From the NCBI GenBank assembly GCA_963575745.1, contig CAUYUJ010014320.1, positions 312,501 through 376,500 of the forward strand: a stretch of 64,000 nucleotides of DNA, given 5' to 3'. Made by a program: the position numbers and the translations under genes. This DNA is from Prorocentrum cordatum. Taxonomy: Eukaryota > Sar > Dinophyceae > Prorocentrales > Prorocentraceae. The notes beneath the pieces were generated by a model. It was not told the DNA's origin, did no database searches, and worked only from the letters and a program-made list of their open reading frames with translations. This document shows positions 10,681-22,799 of this stretch, in pieces. Each line of letters opens with the position of its first letter. Within the stretch, counting starts at the first letter, position 1.

Positions 10681-10801
10681 CGCGTCTCCTCTCCTCCTCC
10701 TCTCCTCTCCTCCTGCTCTCCTCCTCCTCCTCCTCCTCCTCCTCCTCCTCCTCCTCCTCCTCCTCCTCCTCCTCCTCCTCCTCCTCCTCCTCCTCCTCCT
10801 C
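10681..10801. repeat. (CCT)n tract
   Basis: A nearly pure CCT run of about 80 bp with a slightly impure left shoulder directly abuts the first unit of the 90-bp satellite. Confidence 0.9.
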
Positions 10802-10814
10802 TCACCATCATCAT

Positions 10815-13590
10815 CGTCATCACCCATATCGGCACACCCCTCACACGCTTCGTGGCCCCATAGGGAGCTCCACCGAAGGTCCCAGTGGGTGTGCCCGCAT
10901 GCGTCCCGCACACCCATTTCGGCACACCACTGACACGCTTCGTGGCCCCATAGGGGGCTCCACCAAAGGTCCCAGTGGGTGTGCCCGCATGCGTCCCGCA
11001 CACACATTTCGGCACACCCCTCACACGCTTCGTGGCCCCATAGGGAGTCCCACCGAAGGTCCCAGTGGGTGTGCCCGCATGCGTCCCGCACACCCATTTC
11101 GGCACACCCTTCACACGTTTCGTTGCCCCATAGGGAGCTCCACCGAAGGTCTCAGTGGGTGTGCCCGCATGCGTCCCATATTTCGGCACACCCCTCACAC
11201 GTTTCGTGGCCCCATAGGGAGCTCCACCGAAGGTCTCAGTGGGTGTGCCCGCATGCGTCCCGCACACCGATTTCGGCACACCCCTCACAAGTTTCGTGGC
11301 CCCATAAGGAGCTCCACCGAAGGTCCCAGTGGGTGTGCCCGCATGCGTCCCGCACACCCATTTCGGCACACCCCTCACACGTTTCGTGGCCCCATAGGGA
11401 GCTTCACCGAAGGTCTTCCAGTTGGGTGCGCCCGCATTGCGTCCCGCACACCCATGTCGGCACACCCCTCACACGCTTTCGTGGCCCCATCGGGGTGCCA
11501 CCGAAGGTCTCAATGGTGTGCCCGCATGCGTCCCGCACACCCATTTCGCCCACCCCTCACACGTTTCGTGGCCACAGAGGAGCTCCAACCGAGGGTCCCA
11601 GTGGGTGTTGCCCGCATTGCGGTCCCGCACAACCCATTTTGGCAGGAACACCCCTCACACGTTTCGTGGCCCCATAGGGAGCTCCACCGAAGGCCCCAGT
11701 GGCTGCGTTCGCATGCCTCCCCACCACCCATTTCGGCACACCCCTCACACGTTTCGTGGCCCCATAAGGGAGCTCCACCGAAGGCCCCATGGCTGCCGTC
11801 CGCATGCGTCCCGCACACCCATTTCGGCACACCCCTCACACGTTTCGTGGCCCCACAGGGAGCTCCACCGAAGGCCCCAGTGCTGCCGTCCGCATGCGTC
11901 CCGCACACCCATTTCGGCACACCCCTCACACGTTTCGTGGCCCCATAGGGAGCTCCACCGAAGGCCCCATGGCTGCCGTCCGCATGCGTCCCGCACACCA
12001 ATTTCGGCACACCCCTCACACGTTTCGTGGCCCCATAGGGAGCTCCACCGAAGGTCCCAGTGGGTGTGCCCGCATGCGTCCCGCACACACATTTCGGCAC
12101 ATCCCTCACACGTTCCGCGGCCCTATAAGGCCCAACCGAAGGTCCCAGTGGGTGTGCCCGCATGCGTCCCGCACACCCATTTCGGCACATCCCTCACACG
12201 TTTCGTGGCCCCATAAGGATCTCCACCGAAGGTCCCAGTGGGTGTGCCCGCATGCGTCCCGCACACCCATTTCGGCACACCCCTCACACGTTTCGTGGCC
12301 CCATAGGGAGCTCCACCGAAGGTCCCAGTGGGTGTGCCCGCATGCGTCCCGCACACCCATTTCGGCACACCCCTCACACGTTTCGTGGCCCCATCCACCG
12401 AAGGTCCCAGTGGGTGTGCCCGCATGCGTCCCGCACACCCATTTCGGCACACCCCTCACACGTTTCGTGGCCCCATAGGAGCTCCACCGAAGGTCCAGTG
12501 GGTGTGCCCGCATGCGTCCCGTCGGCACACCGTTGTCGTCGCCCCATAGGGAGCTCCACCGAAGGTCTCAGTGGGTGTGTGCGCATGCGTCCCGCGCACC
12601 CATGTCGGCCCACCCCTCACACGTTTCGTGGCCCCATAGGGAGCTCCACCGAAGGTCCTTGTGGGTGTGCAATTTCGGCACACCCCTCACACGCTTCGTG
12701 GCCCCATAGGAGCTCCGCCGAAGGTCCCAGTGGCACAGTCCGCATGCGCCCCCGCCATTCATTTCGGCCCACCCCTCACACGCTTCCTGGCCCCATAAGG
12801 GCTCCGCCGAAGGCTCCAGTGGCACAGTCCGCATGCATTCCCGCCACGCACTTCGGCACACCCCTCACACGTTTCGTGGCCCCACAGGAGTTCCGCCGAA
12901 AGTCCCATTGGCACAGTCCGCATGCGTCCCCGCCGCTCATTTAGGCACACCCCTCACACGTTTCGTGGGCCCATAGGAGCTCCGCCGAAGGTCCCGGTGG
13001 CACAGTCCGCATGCGTCTCCGCCATTCATGTCGGCCCACCCTGACACGTTTCATGGCGCCATAGGAGCTCCGCCGAATGTCCCGGTGGCACAGTCCGCAC
13101 GCGCCCCCGCCATTCATGTCAGCACACCCCTCACACGCTTCGTGGTCCCATAGGAGCTCCGCCGAAGGTCCCCGTGGCACAGTCCGCATGCGCCCCCGCC
13201 ATTCATGTCAGCACACCCCTCACACGTTTCGTGGCCCCACAGGAGCTCCGCCGAAGGTCCCCGTGGCACAGTCCGCATGCGCTCCTGCCACGCATTTCGG
13301 CACACCCCTCACACGTTTCGTGGCCCCCTAGGAACTCCACCGACGGTCCCCGTGGCGCAGTCCGCACGCGTCCCCGCCATTCATGTCGGCACACCCCCCC
13401 TCATACGCTTCGTGGCCCCACGGGAGCTCCGCCGAAGGTCCCAGTGGCACAGTCCGCATGCGTCCCCGCCGTTCATTTCGGCACACCCCTCACACGCTTC
13501 GTGGCCCCATAGGGAACTCCACCGAAGGTCCCCGTGGCGCAGTCCGCATGCGTCTCCCTTGCCCAGTACAGCGTTACGTTGCCCCATATG
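10815..13590. repeat. 90-bp satellite, about 30 units
   Basis: The unit core is GGAGCTCCACCGAAGGTCCC, then GTGTGCCCGCATGCGTCCCG, then CCATTTCGGCACACCCCTCA, then CACGTTTCGTGGCCCCATA. Unit starts at 10,861, 10,951, 11,041 and 11,131 are exactly 90 bp apart; later units carry small deletions (83 bp at 11,131-11,213). From ~12,720 the middle changes to GTGGCACAGTCCGCATGC, a second subfamily. Because 90 is a multiple of three, long frames open on both strands; these are not genes. Confidence 0.9.
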
Positions 13591-13599
13591 GAGCCCCAC

Positions 13600-13935
13600 C
13601 GCAGGTCCCAGCCAGCCAGCTAGCTCTCTTTGCTCCGCGCAGCGGGCGACCCGCGCGCGTCGCTGGGACCCCTCCGGGGCGACCTGCGCGCGTCGCGGGG
13701 GTTCCGTGCTGCGTTCTGCCCAGCGCCTCGCTCGCCCGTCGTCGCTCTGCCCAGCGGCAAGAGCCTTGCCCGCTATCAGCCAACCTGCTAGCTCTCTTTG
13801 CTCCGCGCAGTGGACGACCCGCGCGCGTCGCTGGGACCCCTCCGGGGCGACCTGCGCGCGTCGCGGGGACTCCGCGCTGCGCTGCGCCCGCAGTCTTGGA
13901 CTTTTGAGTGCGCGGATCTAGAAGGAGTAAAGGAA
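13600..13935. repeat. 168-bp duplication
   Basis: GCTAGCTCTCTTTGCTCCGC begins at 13,619 and again at 13,787. Both are followed by GCGCGCGTCGCTGGGACCCC and TCCGGGGCGACCTGCGCG. The units are about 95% alike by eye. Confidence 0.7.
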
Positions 13936-14245
13936 GGGGAGGAAGCAGGCGCGATCCTCGCGGGGGGGCGCGCCGACATTGGCGTCGCGGCGCGCGGGCG
14001 ATGCCGTCGGGGAGTCCCGGGGAAGCTCCTTGTGGCGGCCACGCCCAGCGTCACGAGTACTCAGAGGCAGTCATTGTCAAACTATTGACATTCATACACA
14101 ATTGCACCACGCTTTGTCATATTCGCATTCATGCACGTAGACTCGCTCGCACGCAGAATCATTCACAGTCAGACGCACGCGCGCAGATTCACCCGCGCTC
14201 AGTCTCCCTACGTACTCAGATCAATTGTTTTCGTTCGCGTTGTGT

Positions 14246-14305
14246 ACCACGCCACTCATGTCGGCACACCCCTAGCACGGTTCGATGCCGCATAAGGATC
14301 GCCAC
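14246..14305. repeat. Stray 90-bp satellite unit
   Basis: GCCACTCATGTCGGCACACC, CCTAGCACGGTTCGATG and GGATCGCCACCGAA match the satellite unit. This one lies ~650 bp beyond the array end and next to the ACTCGC-type satellite patch at 14,095-14,225. Confidence 0.6.
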
Positions 14306-14309
14306 CGAA

Positions 14310-15535
14310 AAGTGAATCACTATTGCGGTACTCACAACTGCATATGGTTGGGTCCCTCGTCAAGCTAATTCGCTTCCGCCTCCTCATCCTCACCACCAAT
14401 ATCATAACACTCCTCCCGCTTCCGCTTTTCACCGCCTCCCGTGTCCCCCCTCCCTCCCCACAAGGAGGAGAGGTCAGGGGAGGAGAGGGGGGATTGGATT
14501 GGCGGTCGCAAGGAATGTCTCATACTACACGGAAGCCCAGGGGTAGATCACAACAAAAACACAAGATGGAGCCAATACGCCTGCGGTCAAAAGTTAGGCA
14601 TGCATGCGGCATGCCGTCTGTGCCACCAGCGTTCCCAAAGTCGTCACAAATTCCAAGATGGCCCTCCGCGGCCGTGCAGAAGAACACACTGGCATCCCAT
14701 TCGTGCCTCCATCGGCGTCTACCTGAAACTAGTGGCAACTGCGTAGCAGCGGAACCAGTAGTGTCATACAAGGAACAATGCCCAAATGATGACCTACTGC
14801 TGCCGCCATCTTGGTTGATATCATCCGTTCTTGAACTTTCCGGTTCCCTTGTCCTCCTATTCCCGAGACGGCTTGCAAAATCCCGCAGCACCCACCGAGC
14901 CTCCTGCTCCTGCCTATGCCTCCTCCTCCTCTTCCTGCTCCTCCTTTATTCAGTGGCCCCCCCATACCACGCCACATGACAGGAGGCAACGGCAGAGAGA
15001 GATATGCCACAACAGTAGCGCAACGAAGGAGGCAGAGCTAGGATGACGAGGAAAACCGTGACCGAGGAAGAGGGAGGAATCCTTCGGCTAACAAGAGAGT
15101 CGCGGCGGGGCGACCAGAACGCGAGACGGCGTCGCAGCGCGGGGCGGCCGGTCCGCAAGCTGTCGAATGACGGTTCCCCTGGCGCTCGCGGGTCTGACTC
15201 GTGCCGCCCCTCGCCGCCACTGCTGTGCTGCGTATCCTACAGCTGCTGCTCCTCCTCATCCTCCTCCCAATTATCCATCCTTTTCCTCGCCTCGCCCCTC
15301 GCCCGCCTTCCTCCATCTCGGCTCCTCTTCCTCTCTTCCCCCTTCCCTCCGCTGCAATCCCACCAGCCATCTGGGCTGAGGTGGTCTGACGCGCCTCCTC
15401 TTCCAACCCCGTCCTTCCCAGTCGGGATGGGGTTGATCACTGCTCCATTTTAATACGCATCCCCTCCCCCACTCTACCAGCCCCTAACCAGGGCCAATGC
15501 GGATACCCCCCAAAATCCCTGTCACAGAAACTGTG
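14310..15535. other. No gene seen
   Basis: This is mixed and CT-rich DNA. Overlapping frames of 90-220 codons occur, but none has a defensible domain or codon-like periodicity distinct from the opposite strand. Confidence 0.4.
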
Positions 15536-15539
15536 CGAC

Positions 15540-16400
15540 ACTCACTGTGCGGCAAAGTCTGGGTCATGTTCGGGCGCCCCGCGGTTGTGTGACATTTGTT
15601 TTGGACAGGGACGGCGAAGGTGCCAGCCTACTGCCTAGCGTATGCAGGCCCAACATCTTTTCCAAAGCACGTGCAAAGCGCACGCGGCGGCGAAACGTTG
15701 GACCATGCGCGGGCGCCCCGCGATCATCTTGCATGCAGGCAGCTTGATTAATATCCCGTCCGCACCAGCCCCCCCCGCCCGACTGGCGACAAACCTGGGA
15801 CACTGCCACCCCCCCATCAACACCCCTTGCAAAAACGGTGCGGGGGACATCTTTCAACAAAAGTCTAGATCACGCGCGGGCGCGATCACTATGCACTGGT
15901 GTTTGACCAGTGCGGCAGGGGTGCCGGCATATTGCCTGCTGTGTGCCACGCCACGACCCAAGAACAGTTCGACAAAAAAACGCGGACTGCACCTCAGACT
16001 AAAATCTTGACCCTGCGCGGGCGCCCCGCGATCATTTCGTATAACTGTTGACAGAAACGGGGGAGTACCAACATATTGCTTGCTGTGCGGAATGCACTCC
16101 CCAATCCCTTGCAAACTGCAACACCGAATGCACTGTGCACCAACATCTGGCTCCGGCGCGGGCGCCCCGCGATCACCCCACATGAGTTTTTGACAGGGAC
16201 GGCGGGGGAGGAGGCATACCGCCTGGCGTGTGCAGGCCCACCACCCCTTCCAATCTGCCAGGAGCGGCGGGAGGGGGCGGCGTATTGACCTGCTGTGTGC
16301 AGGTCTACCATCCCTGCCAGAAGCACTTAGAAACTGATTGAGGGCGCAAGCGCAATGCACAATGCTGGCAACACCGCCGTCACTCCGCGCTGGTCTTTGA
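15540..16400. repeat. ~140-bp repeats, diverged block
   Basis: The anchor GCGCGGGCGCCCCGCGATCA recurs at about 15,565, 15,704, 15,870, 16,011 and 16,151, spaced 139-166 bp. Each unit also has TTTGACAGGGACGGCGGGG and GCCGGCATATTGCCTGCTG. It is the same family as the more regular block at 19,520-20,350. Confidence 0.75.
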
Positions 16401-17450
16401 CAGGGACGGAAGGGGGGTGCGACAGTTTGCCCAATGTCGCGCACCTGGTGCACGTGGCGCACCTGGCGCGCGGCGCACCTCGGGAGCGTCCCAAGAGGTT
16501 TCCAATATTGCTTCAGTATGCACCCGAGAAGCTCCCAGAGCGAAAGATCCGCAGCAGCACCGAAGTGGTCGCCGCCGTCGCCTTCTTCCTCCCCCATCCT
16601 TCTCCTCCTCCTCCTCCCGTCGTTTCCTCCTCCTCGTCCTCCTACCCATCCTCTCCCTCCTCCTCATCCCCATCAGTCTACTCCTGAGTAAGGTTCACAA
16701 GAAGTTGAGTGGGAAAGAGTTGCCTCCGAGTGATATTCATTCTGCTCGCCTGCCTCATTCTCATCTTCCTTCCTCCTCCTCATCCTTTTCTTCCTCCTCG
16801 TCACCCTTCTGCCTTATACTCGTCCTTCCTGTCCGCTCCTCCTCCCCCAACAAACATTCGACAGGGCAACCTAAACATGCTTGGTGCACTTCTGGGCCTG
16901 CGCAGGCTCCATTAAAACTTCCGTTTGACGGTGTCTCCTCTTTCTGTTCCACTGCATGCTCCTGTAATTCCCTGATCAGTGTAACTCGCCTGGGCGTCGT
17001 TGCTGGATGGGCTAGCGGGGATACGTCAAGCGCCAAGAATGCCTACTCGTCCTCCTTCTCCTCCACCCCATCCTCCTTTGCCTCCACCCCATCGACCTCG
17101 CCTGTCTTTGCCCCCCTCCATCGTTGAGGTCTGCTCGGCGCGACGCCATCCCGCCGCCAGCTGGGAGCCCCCCCATCCCCCGAGGACGCCGACGGCGACG
17201 ATAGCACCGCCAGACCTCTCGCTCATCTCTATCCTCGTTCCAATGCCCGTCCTCGTCGTCATCTTCCTCCACTTCGACCTCCACCTCCCTCCCACCGGTT
17301 CCTTCTCCTCCTCATCTTCGCTCTCCTCGTCCCTGCACTCCCCATCCTCGTGCTTCTCCCGCCTAGGGGTCACACGAAGTCGAGCGGGAGCGCGCTGCGT
17401 CCAATTCATCTTCTGCTCGCCTTCCTTCCCATCAACACACATCAGCATCA
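16400..17450. other. Pyrimidine-rich stretch, no gene seen
   Basis: CCT/TCC-rich runs at about 16,570-16,680, 16,760-16,850 and 17,050-17,130 are separated by unremarkable sequence. A tandem GCACCTGGYGCRCGYGGCGC word occurs near 16,440. Confidence 0.45.
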
Positions 17451-17542
17451 TTAGGGGAACAAGAAGTGGCATCAACACAAAAACTCGGAGCTCCGCGCGG
17501 ACCTCCGAGTTTTTATGTTTATGCAACTTTTTGTTCCCCTAA
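17451..17542. mobile_element. MITE-B copy 3, short form
   Basis: A compact 92-bp foldback runs from TTAGGGGAACAAGAAGTGGC to ACTTTTTGTTCCCCTAA, with ACTCGGAGCTCCGCGCGGAC at the turn. Compared with copy 2 it lacks the ~100-bp GC-rich apex. Confidence 0.75.
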
Positions 17543-17759
17543 CCCTGCAACCTCGTCCTCATCCCCTCTCCTCCGCCTCCGCCCCCCCCATCGCCCGACG
17601 GGGCCACGCGAGAACACACATGGCCTCACTTCGGAAGAGGCCTGCGCGGGGCGATCCGATTCTATACGGCTCCTCCCCCGCCCCGCCGCAGGATCCCACG
17701 CTTCACTGGGCAGTGCACCTCGTCTGCGCGCAGTTGCTGCATGGGCTGGTGGGCATGAG

Positions 17760-18190
17760 CTGGTTTCGCCGGCGGCTTAGATCGTCGGCGGCTGGGTTCG
17801 CCAGCGGCTGGGTTCGCCGGCGGCTGGGTTCGCCGGCGGCTGGTTTCGCCAGCGCTGGTTTCGCCAGCGCTGGTTTCGCCCCGCTGGTTTCGCGGGCGGC
17901 TGGGTTCGCGGGCGCTGGTTTCGCCCCGCTGGTTTCGCCCCTCTGGCTTCGCCGGCGGCCGGGTTCGCCGACGCTGGCTTCGCCGGCGCTGGTTTCGCCG
18001 ACGCGAGCTCTAACGGGCGGATCGAGTCGGGCGGGCGGACCCTAGCGGGCGGGTCGGGTCGGGCAGTTTCGCGGACGGCAGCTGGTTTCGCCGACGGCAG
18101 CTGATTTCGCCGACGGAGCTGGTTTCGCCGACAGAGCTGGTTTCGCCGACGGAGCTGGTTTCGCTGGGCGGCGAAACCAGCTCCTTCGGC
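17760..18190. repeat. GCTGGTTTCGCCGGCG short tandem array
   Basis: About 25 units of 12-17 bp (GCTGGTTTCGCC with variable GGCG or GACG linkers) run head to tail, ending in a small inverted copy (GGCGAAACCAGC) near 18,170-18,200. Confidence 0.8.
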
Positions 18191-18352
18191 GAAACCAGCG
18201 GCCGCCAGCCGGTAAGAATGCGCGAGGCGTCAAGACATTGGAACGCACGATGTCCTCAATGTCGTCCGTTGCGCATCGATATCGCACTCCCTGGCGAGCT
18301 CCAGCACGGCTGGGAGAAGAGCGCGCGCTTGCGTTGCCTTTGCAGAAGGCGC

Positions 18353-18950
18353 TTATGTTGGACAGCATGAAAAAGGACAGTCTACATCAAGCACGAAAAA
18401 CATCAATGCGAACGGTGTGAACCGACTTGGTCTGTGCCGGTCGTCGTACATTCGCTCGATAATTCTCCACACCCATGCCGTTGCCGCCTTTCTGGGGGGC
18501 GCCACCCGATATCCACTGCACGCATGGAGTCGACCGATAAATTCTCTCAGCACGGATCCCTACACACTAGCATGATCGGACGGTCAAACTTGCACGCGTG
18601 TGCGCCACTTCCCATCTTGGTCATCCAGTGGTTCGGCTCCCAATCCAGAATCATCTAAGTTCGAACACCGCGCCAATGCAAAAGTTCGCCGCCGCATTTG
18701 CCGAGCGGCACGTGAGGACAGTAATGGCAAGGAGGGGGATCGGGGATGGATGAGAAGTAGAAGTGCAACAAAGAAGTGTAGAGGAAGAGGGGCACACGGT
18801 ATCAGGAAGACGTGCACCTTGGGTTTCTTGCGAGTGCTGCTGTGTGTTTCCTCGCTGCCAAGCCTTTTGCGCTGCTGCCGTTGCACTTCTGATAATACGC
18901 CCGCCGATTTCACCATAAGCTGCACTTAGACACAACACGCCCTGCACGCG
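18353..18950 (-). pseudogene. Possible decayed coding segment, unidentified
   Basis: Minus-strand frames here have a less repetitive, more protein-like composition than the surroundings (for example LREFIGRLHACSGYR and WVWRIIERMYDDRH). They are broken by stops at several points and I recognise no domain. It may be a fragment of an old mobile-element gene, or simply non-coding DNA; the latter is quite possible. Confidence 0.2.
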
Positions 18951-19029
18951 ACACGCACGGGAAGAGGACAGCGGGCGGGGGAGAGCAGTTCGGCTCGGCG
19001 ATCTCGCCCGCCGGTGCCCTGCGACCTTT

Positions 19030-19270
19030 CCTCCCCCTGGTGCTCAGGCCTCCGCATCCTTCCTGTGTCCCTGCCTATCAAAATCACCCTCGTCGCCCTC
19101 GTCGTCCTCATCCCCCTTTTCCCCCCCGATCTCCCTCGCCCGCCTCCTCCCCCTCCTCCTCCTCCTCATCGTCCTCTTCCTACTCCATCTTTCCTTCGCT
19201 CCTCAACCTTGCCCATCCTCTCCGCCTCATCCTCCTCCTCCTCCTCCTCCTCCTCCGCACGCTCCTCTAG
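19030..19270. repeat. CCT/TCC-rich tract
   Basis: An interrupted pyrimidine run ends in a purer CCT stretch near 19,230-19,258. Confidence 0.7.
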
Positions 19271-19519
19271 TATCGTGATAGCACTCCCTTTACATGCTCT
19301 CCCTGCGTATCCGCCGCCGTGCCTGCAGGGAGTGGGCGTGTTGGAATGCTCGTCTGTCCTCCCCCTACTAGCACTAGTGATTCTAAGATCGCCCGCCCCG
19401 CTGAATCCCATCACCCATTTGAGCCGTGAGTAATTTGGGGTGTCCTCTTCTTACCCCCCTCCCCCTTCGCGGAAGGGTTCATTATTGTTCCCTGTGCCAG
19501 GCCCTCCCCCCCGACCCCT

Positions 19520-20350
19520 AGCGCCCCGCGAGCACTTTGCATAGTTTGGACAGGGACAGCGTGAGTACCCTCATACTTCTTGCTGCGCGCAGCCTACCAT
19601 CCCGACCAAGTTACAATACAAAATGCACTCTGCCCCCGAATGTAGCGCATGCGCGGGTTCCCCGCGACCACAAGCAATGGTTGTTAACTGGGACGGCGGG
19701 TGTGCCAGCATACTGTTTGCTGCGAGCAGGCCAACCACACACGTAAAGAATCAATGCGACATGCACTTTGCCTCCAAATCTTGAGCATGCGCGGGCGCCC
19801 CGCGACCACATGCATTGGTTTTTGACCGGGACGGCGAGTGTGCCGGCATATTGCTTGCTGCGCGCAGGCCAGCCATCCATGTAAACAAACAATTCAAAAT
19901 ACAATGTGCCTCCAAATCTGGAGCATGCGCGGGCGCCCCGCGACCACTTTGCATTGGTTTTTGACAGGGACACCCGGGTGTGACTTACGTGTTGGGAGGG
20001 CGTGTGGGGGTGAGCGACAGGGCATGCGCATTGTGGGCAGGAGGTGCTTTGATCATTGCTGCTCCCTGTTGATAAACATCCCTCCCCCAGGCGACCAGCA
20101 GCCAACCAGGAACAATGACCCCCCCAAACCACCCCTGTCAAAAACCCATCAAAACGCTCTTTAGGGCAAAATCTTGGCTCATGCTCGTGGGCTCCGCGAG
20201 CACTTTGAATTGCTGTTTGACAGGGACGGCGGGGGTTGTTATTGCCTGCTGCGCGCAAGGCCAACATCCTTTTCAAAAAAACAATTTCGAAATTCACTTC
20301 GCGGGTAAATCTGGATCATGCGCGGTCACCCCGCGATTATTGCCGCATGC
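19520..20350. repeat. 138-bp tandem repeats, regular block
   Basis: The anchor GCATGCGCGGG recurs at 19,645, 19,783 and 19,921, exactly 138 bp apart, with later diverged units near 20,178 and 20,318. Unit words are CCGCGACCACATGCATTGG, TTTTTGACCGGGACGGCG and GCCGGCATATTGCTTGCTG. Since 138 is 3 x 46, frames stay open through the array without being genes. Confidence 0.8.
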
Positions 20351-20439
20351 AGTTGAATAGATGTGATAGAACCACCGCGCGAGCATCGCGAGCGCTCAAG
20401 TTCGACTTGCCATGGGGCCAAACGTACAGCGCGCCAGAG

Positions 20440-21435
20440 GGGCCGTGCCGAGATAATCGAGCCCTGATGTCTGAAGTCGCAATCAAGCTTGCTATTCGGG
20501 GCAGTCCTGGGGCGCTCTTGGGTAATTTTGGAGCTCTCTCGAGACCCATTTCGGTACCCGAAGCATCCTGGAGCCACACTTTGTCAACAGGAAAAATTCG
20601 AAGTCGTCAGGATTTCTACTCTTTGTTGTACCAGAGGTGGCTCTCTGGGGCCGTTTTGGGCATTTTTTCTGTAACTCTGGGAGCCCCCTGGGGGAGCCCA
20701 GGGGCCTCTTGGGACCGTCTACGGGCCCTCTTGGGCAGTCTCGGACACCTCCGGATGCCGTCGTCGCCCCCTTGGAGCTCTCGCGGGGAAATCCTGTGCC
20801 ATCCTGGGGCAGTGCTGGAGCTCTCGCCCGGGACTTTTGTGGCTCTGGGGCCAGCTTGGAGCTACATATCGTCGGCAGCGGAGATCCCCAGACCATCCCG
20901 CAACGACATATAAACCCCACGTGCTCTGACAGCTTCGGCTCCTAGGAAGTCCTGCGTGGGCACTCTGGCCGCCTCTGGGGACCGTCGTCTAGATGCCTCC
21001 TGTCGGGCGTTGGCAGAACTGGGTTTAGTGGAACCTGGTTGAGTGATGTTTACCGGGGGGCGCCCCTCCCCCGCCCCGTTCCGCTAACCGGAACTGCCGC
21101 CACCCGAAAAACAGCGGTTACGGTAAACCTGGTTTAATGAATCTGGCCAATTGAGGGGCCCAGGGCCCTACCACTAACCGGGTCCCCTTACCCGGGGTCC
21201 TATACCCGATCCCGGGTGAAACCCGGGGGGGCCTCCTGGGGCCGTCTGGGGACCTTCCTGGGCCGTATGGGGCTCCTCGGGAGAGGCCGTCGCCGGCCCG
21301 GCCCTCTCGGGACAGGGCAGTCCCGTGGAGCAAGATCGGGGTTCTCTCCTGCTTTTTTTGCTGGGGGGGGGGTCGAAACAAAAAGCAAGATCGGGGTTAT
21401 CTTGGGTGCTTTTTGGGGCCCCGTGGCCACCTAAC
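20440..21435. repeat. Degenerate TTGGGG arrays plus short foldbacks
   Basis: 20,470-20,960 is another irregular CTTGGGGCC array. At 21,005-21,145 the word AACCTGGTTTARTGA recurs twice near a GGTAAAC inverted pair, and 21,200-21,430 returns to GGGGCC-type sequence. No gene was seen. Confidence 0.5.
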
Positions 21436-21439
21436 GAGC

Positions 21440-22305
21440 TACACATCGTCAACCAGAGGGAAAATACAACAAAAAGCAGCTGTTGACCAGCGCGGAGGTC
21501 GAACAGCGATTTCCAACAGCCTACGCGGTGCAACCGAGGCGCGGCGCTGAGCTGGCCAAGCTTTCGACGACAAAACGCGCTGCAAACTACGCTTCAAACG
21601 AAAAGCACGGCACAACGACTATGTAAACGCAGTCGTATGAGCATGATGGCATGCATGACGACGGTATGTTTCATGCCCACTGGTGGCAACTTGTTGGGTG
21701 AGGTAAGAACAAAGTGCTGTAGGAATCATCATGAACGGAAAGAACCAGAATATCGAACGTTATCGCCCGACTACGCATAACAATAAAACGGACCCCTACT
21801 GGAGGAAAGATCCGACATCGAAGACACTTCACATAACATGGCAATGCGAACGATACGCGCCGGAGAGATGTAGAAACCACTGGGAGCTGCTAAAACAAAA
21901 CTTCCGCACGCCGAAACGCACGGCGAGGACGGAGGCTCACACCACGAAAACGAATCACAACACCACGCAACAGCTTGTCTGTAACACGCACGGGCCACGG
22001 TTAACGCGCGGGCGAAATGGCGGGAAGGCCAGCAACAACGACTAAAATCAAGGGCGCGATGCCAGCTTGCATTGCCAAACCACATGCGGCCAAGCGTATG
22101 TGCCCAAGTTCCGACGCACCGAGACGGCCCGATCGGCGTCCAGGAAAGCTCTCGACTGTCCAAGGGACCTTCAACAAGGCCCAACGACGGCCCGAAAGGA
22201 CCTACGATATGACGCACGTAACGACGGCCCCAAGGCAGCCCAAGAACCAACAAGACGTTCGAAGATATCCCGAAAAGGTGTCACATTCAAGAGGCATCTG
22301 GCTCT
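21440..22305. other. Less GC-rich stretch, no gene seen
   Basis: This stretch is more AT-rich than its surroundings. Frames on both strands of 100-160 codons overlap, with no recognisable domain; the lysine/threonine-rich plus-strand frame near 21,731-22,045 may simply reflect composition. Confidence 0.35.
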
Positions 22306-22311
22306 TCTGCT

Positions 22312-22690
22312 CGCCCTTTTCCTCCTCCTCCTCCTCCTCCTCCTCCTCCTCCTCCTCCTCTCCTCCTCCTCCTCCTCCTCCTCCTCCTCCTCCTCCTCCT
22401 CCTCCTCCTCCTCCTCATCATCATCATCATCATCATCATGGTTCATGATCCTTTTTGTCCTCCTCCTCCTCGTCCCCCTCATCGTCCGCGTATTCCTCCT
22501 CCTCCCCCCTCCTTCACCCCCTCTCTCCTCCACCTCCTCCTCGTCTGTATTCATGTTCTCCTCTTCTTCCCTCCTCCATCCATGTTCTCGTCTTCCTTCC
22601 TCCTCCTCGCCCTCCTCCTCCTCATCCTCCTCTTCCTCCTCGCCCTCATCCTCCCCCTCTTGCTGCTCCTCCGCCTGTTCGGAAGCGCCC
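22312..22690. repeat. (CCT)n, (ATC)n tract
   Basis: A long pure CCT run at 22,320-22,420 and an ATC run to 22,438 are followed by impure TCC-rich sequence to ~22,680. Confidence 0.85.
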
Positions 22691-22799
22691 CAAGGAACAG
22701 CCCCTCGCGCACGAGGCTTGGTGGGTGCACGCGTCCTGACCTGTCTCCCTCGCAGGGTCCTGATTACTCCAAAGGGAGCGGCTCCCGAGGCGGCAAAGG

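Noticed and set aside
10815-13590. Long reading frames of 200-350 codons on both strands
   Set aside because: They come from a 90-bp tandem repeat whose length is a multiple of three; the peptide repeats follow the DNA repeat and no start or domain stands out.
15854-16597. A 247-codon minus frame
   Set aside because: It runs through the ~138-bp repeat, which is 46 codons long and so keeps one frame open by itself.
21731-22045. 104-codon Lys/Thr-rich plus frame
   Set aside because: It is overlapped by a longer minus frame and matches no domain; the composition follows a locally AT-richer stretch.
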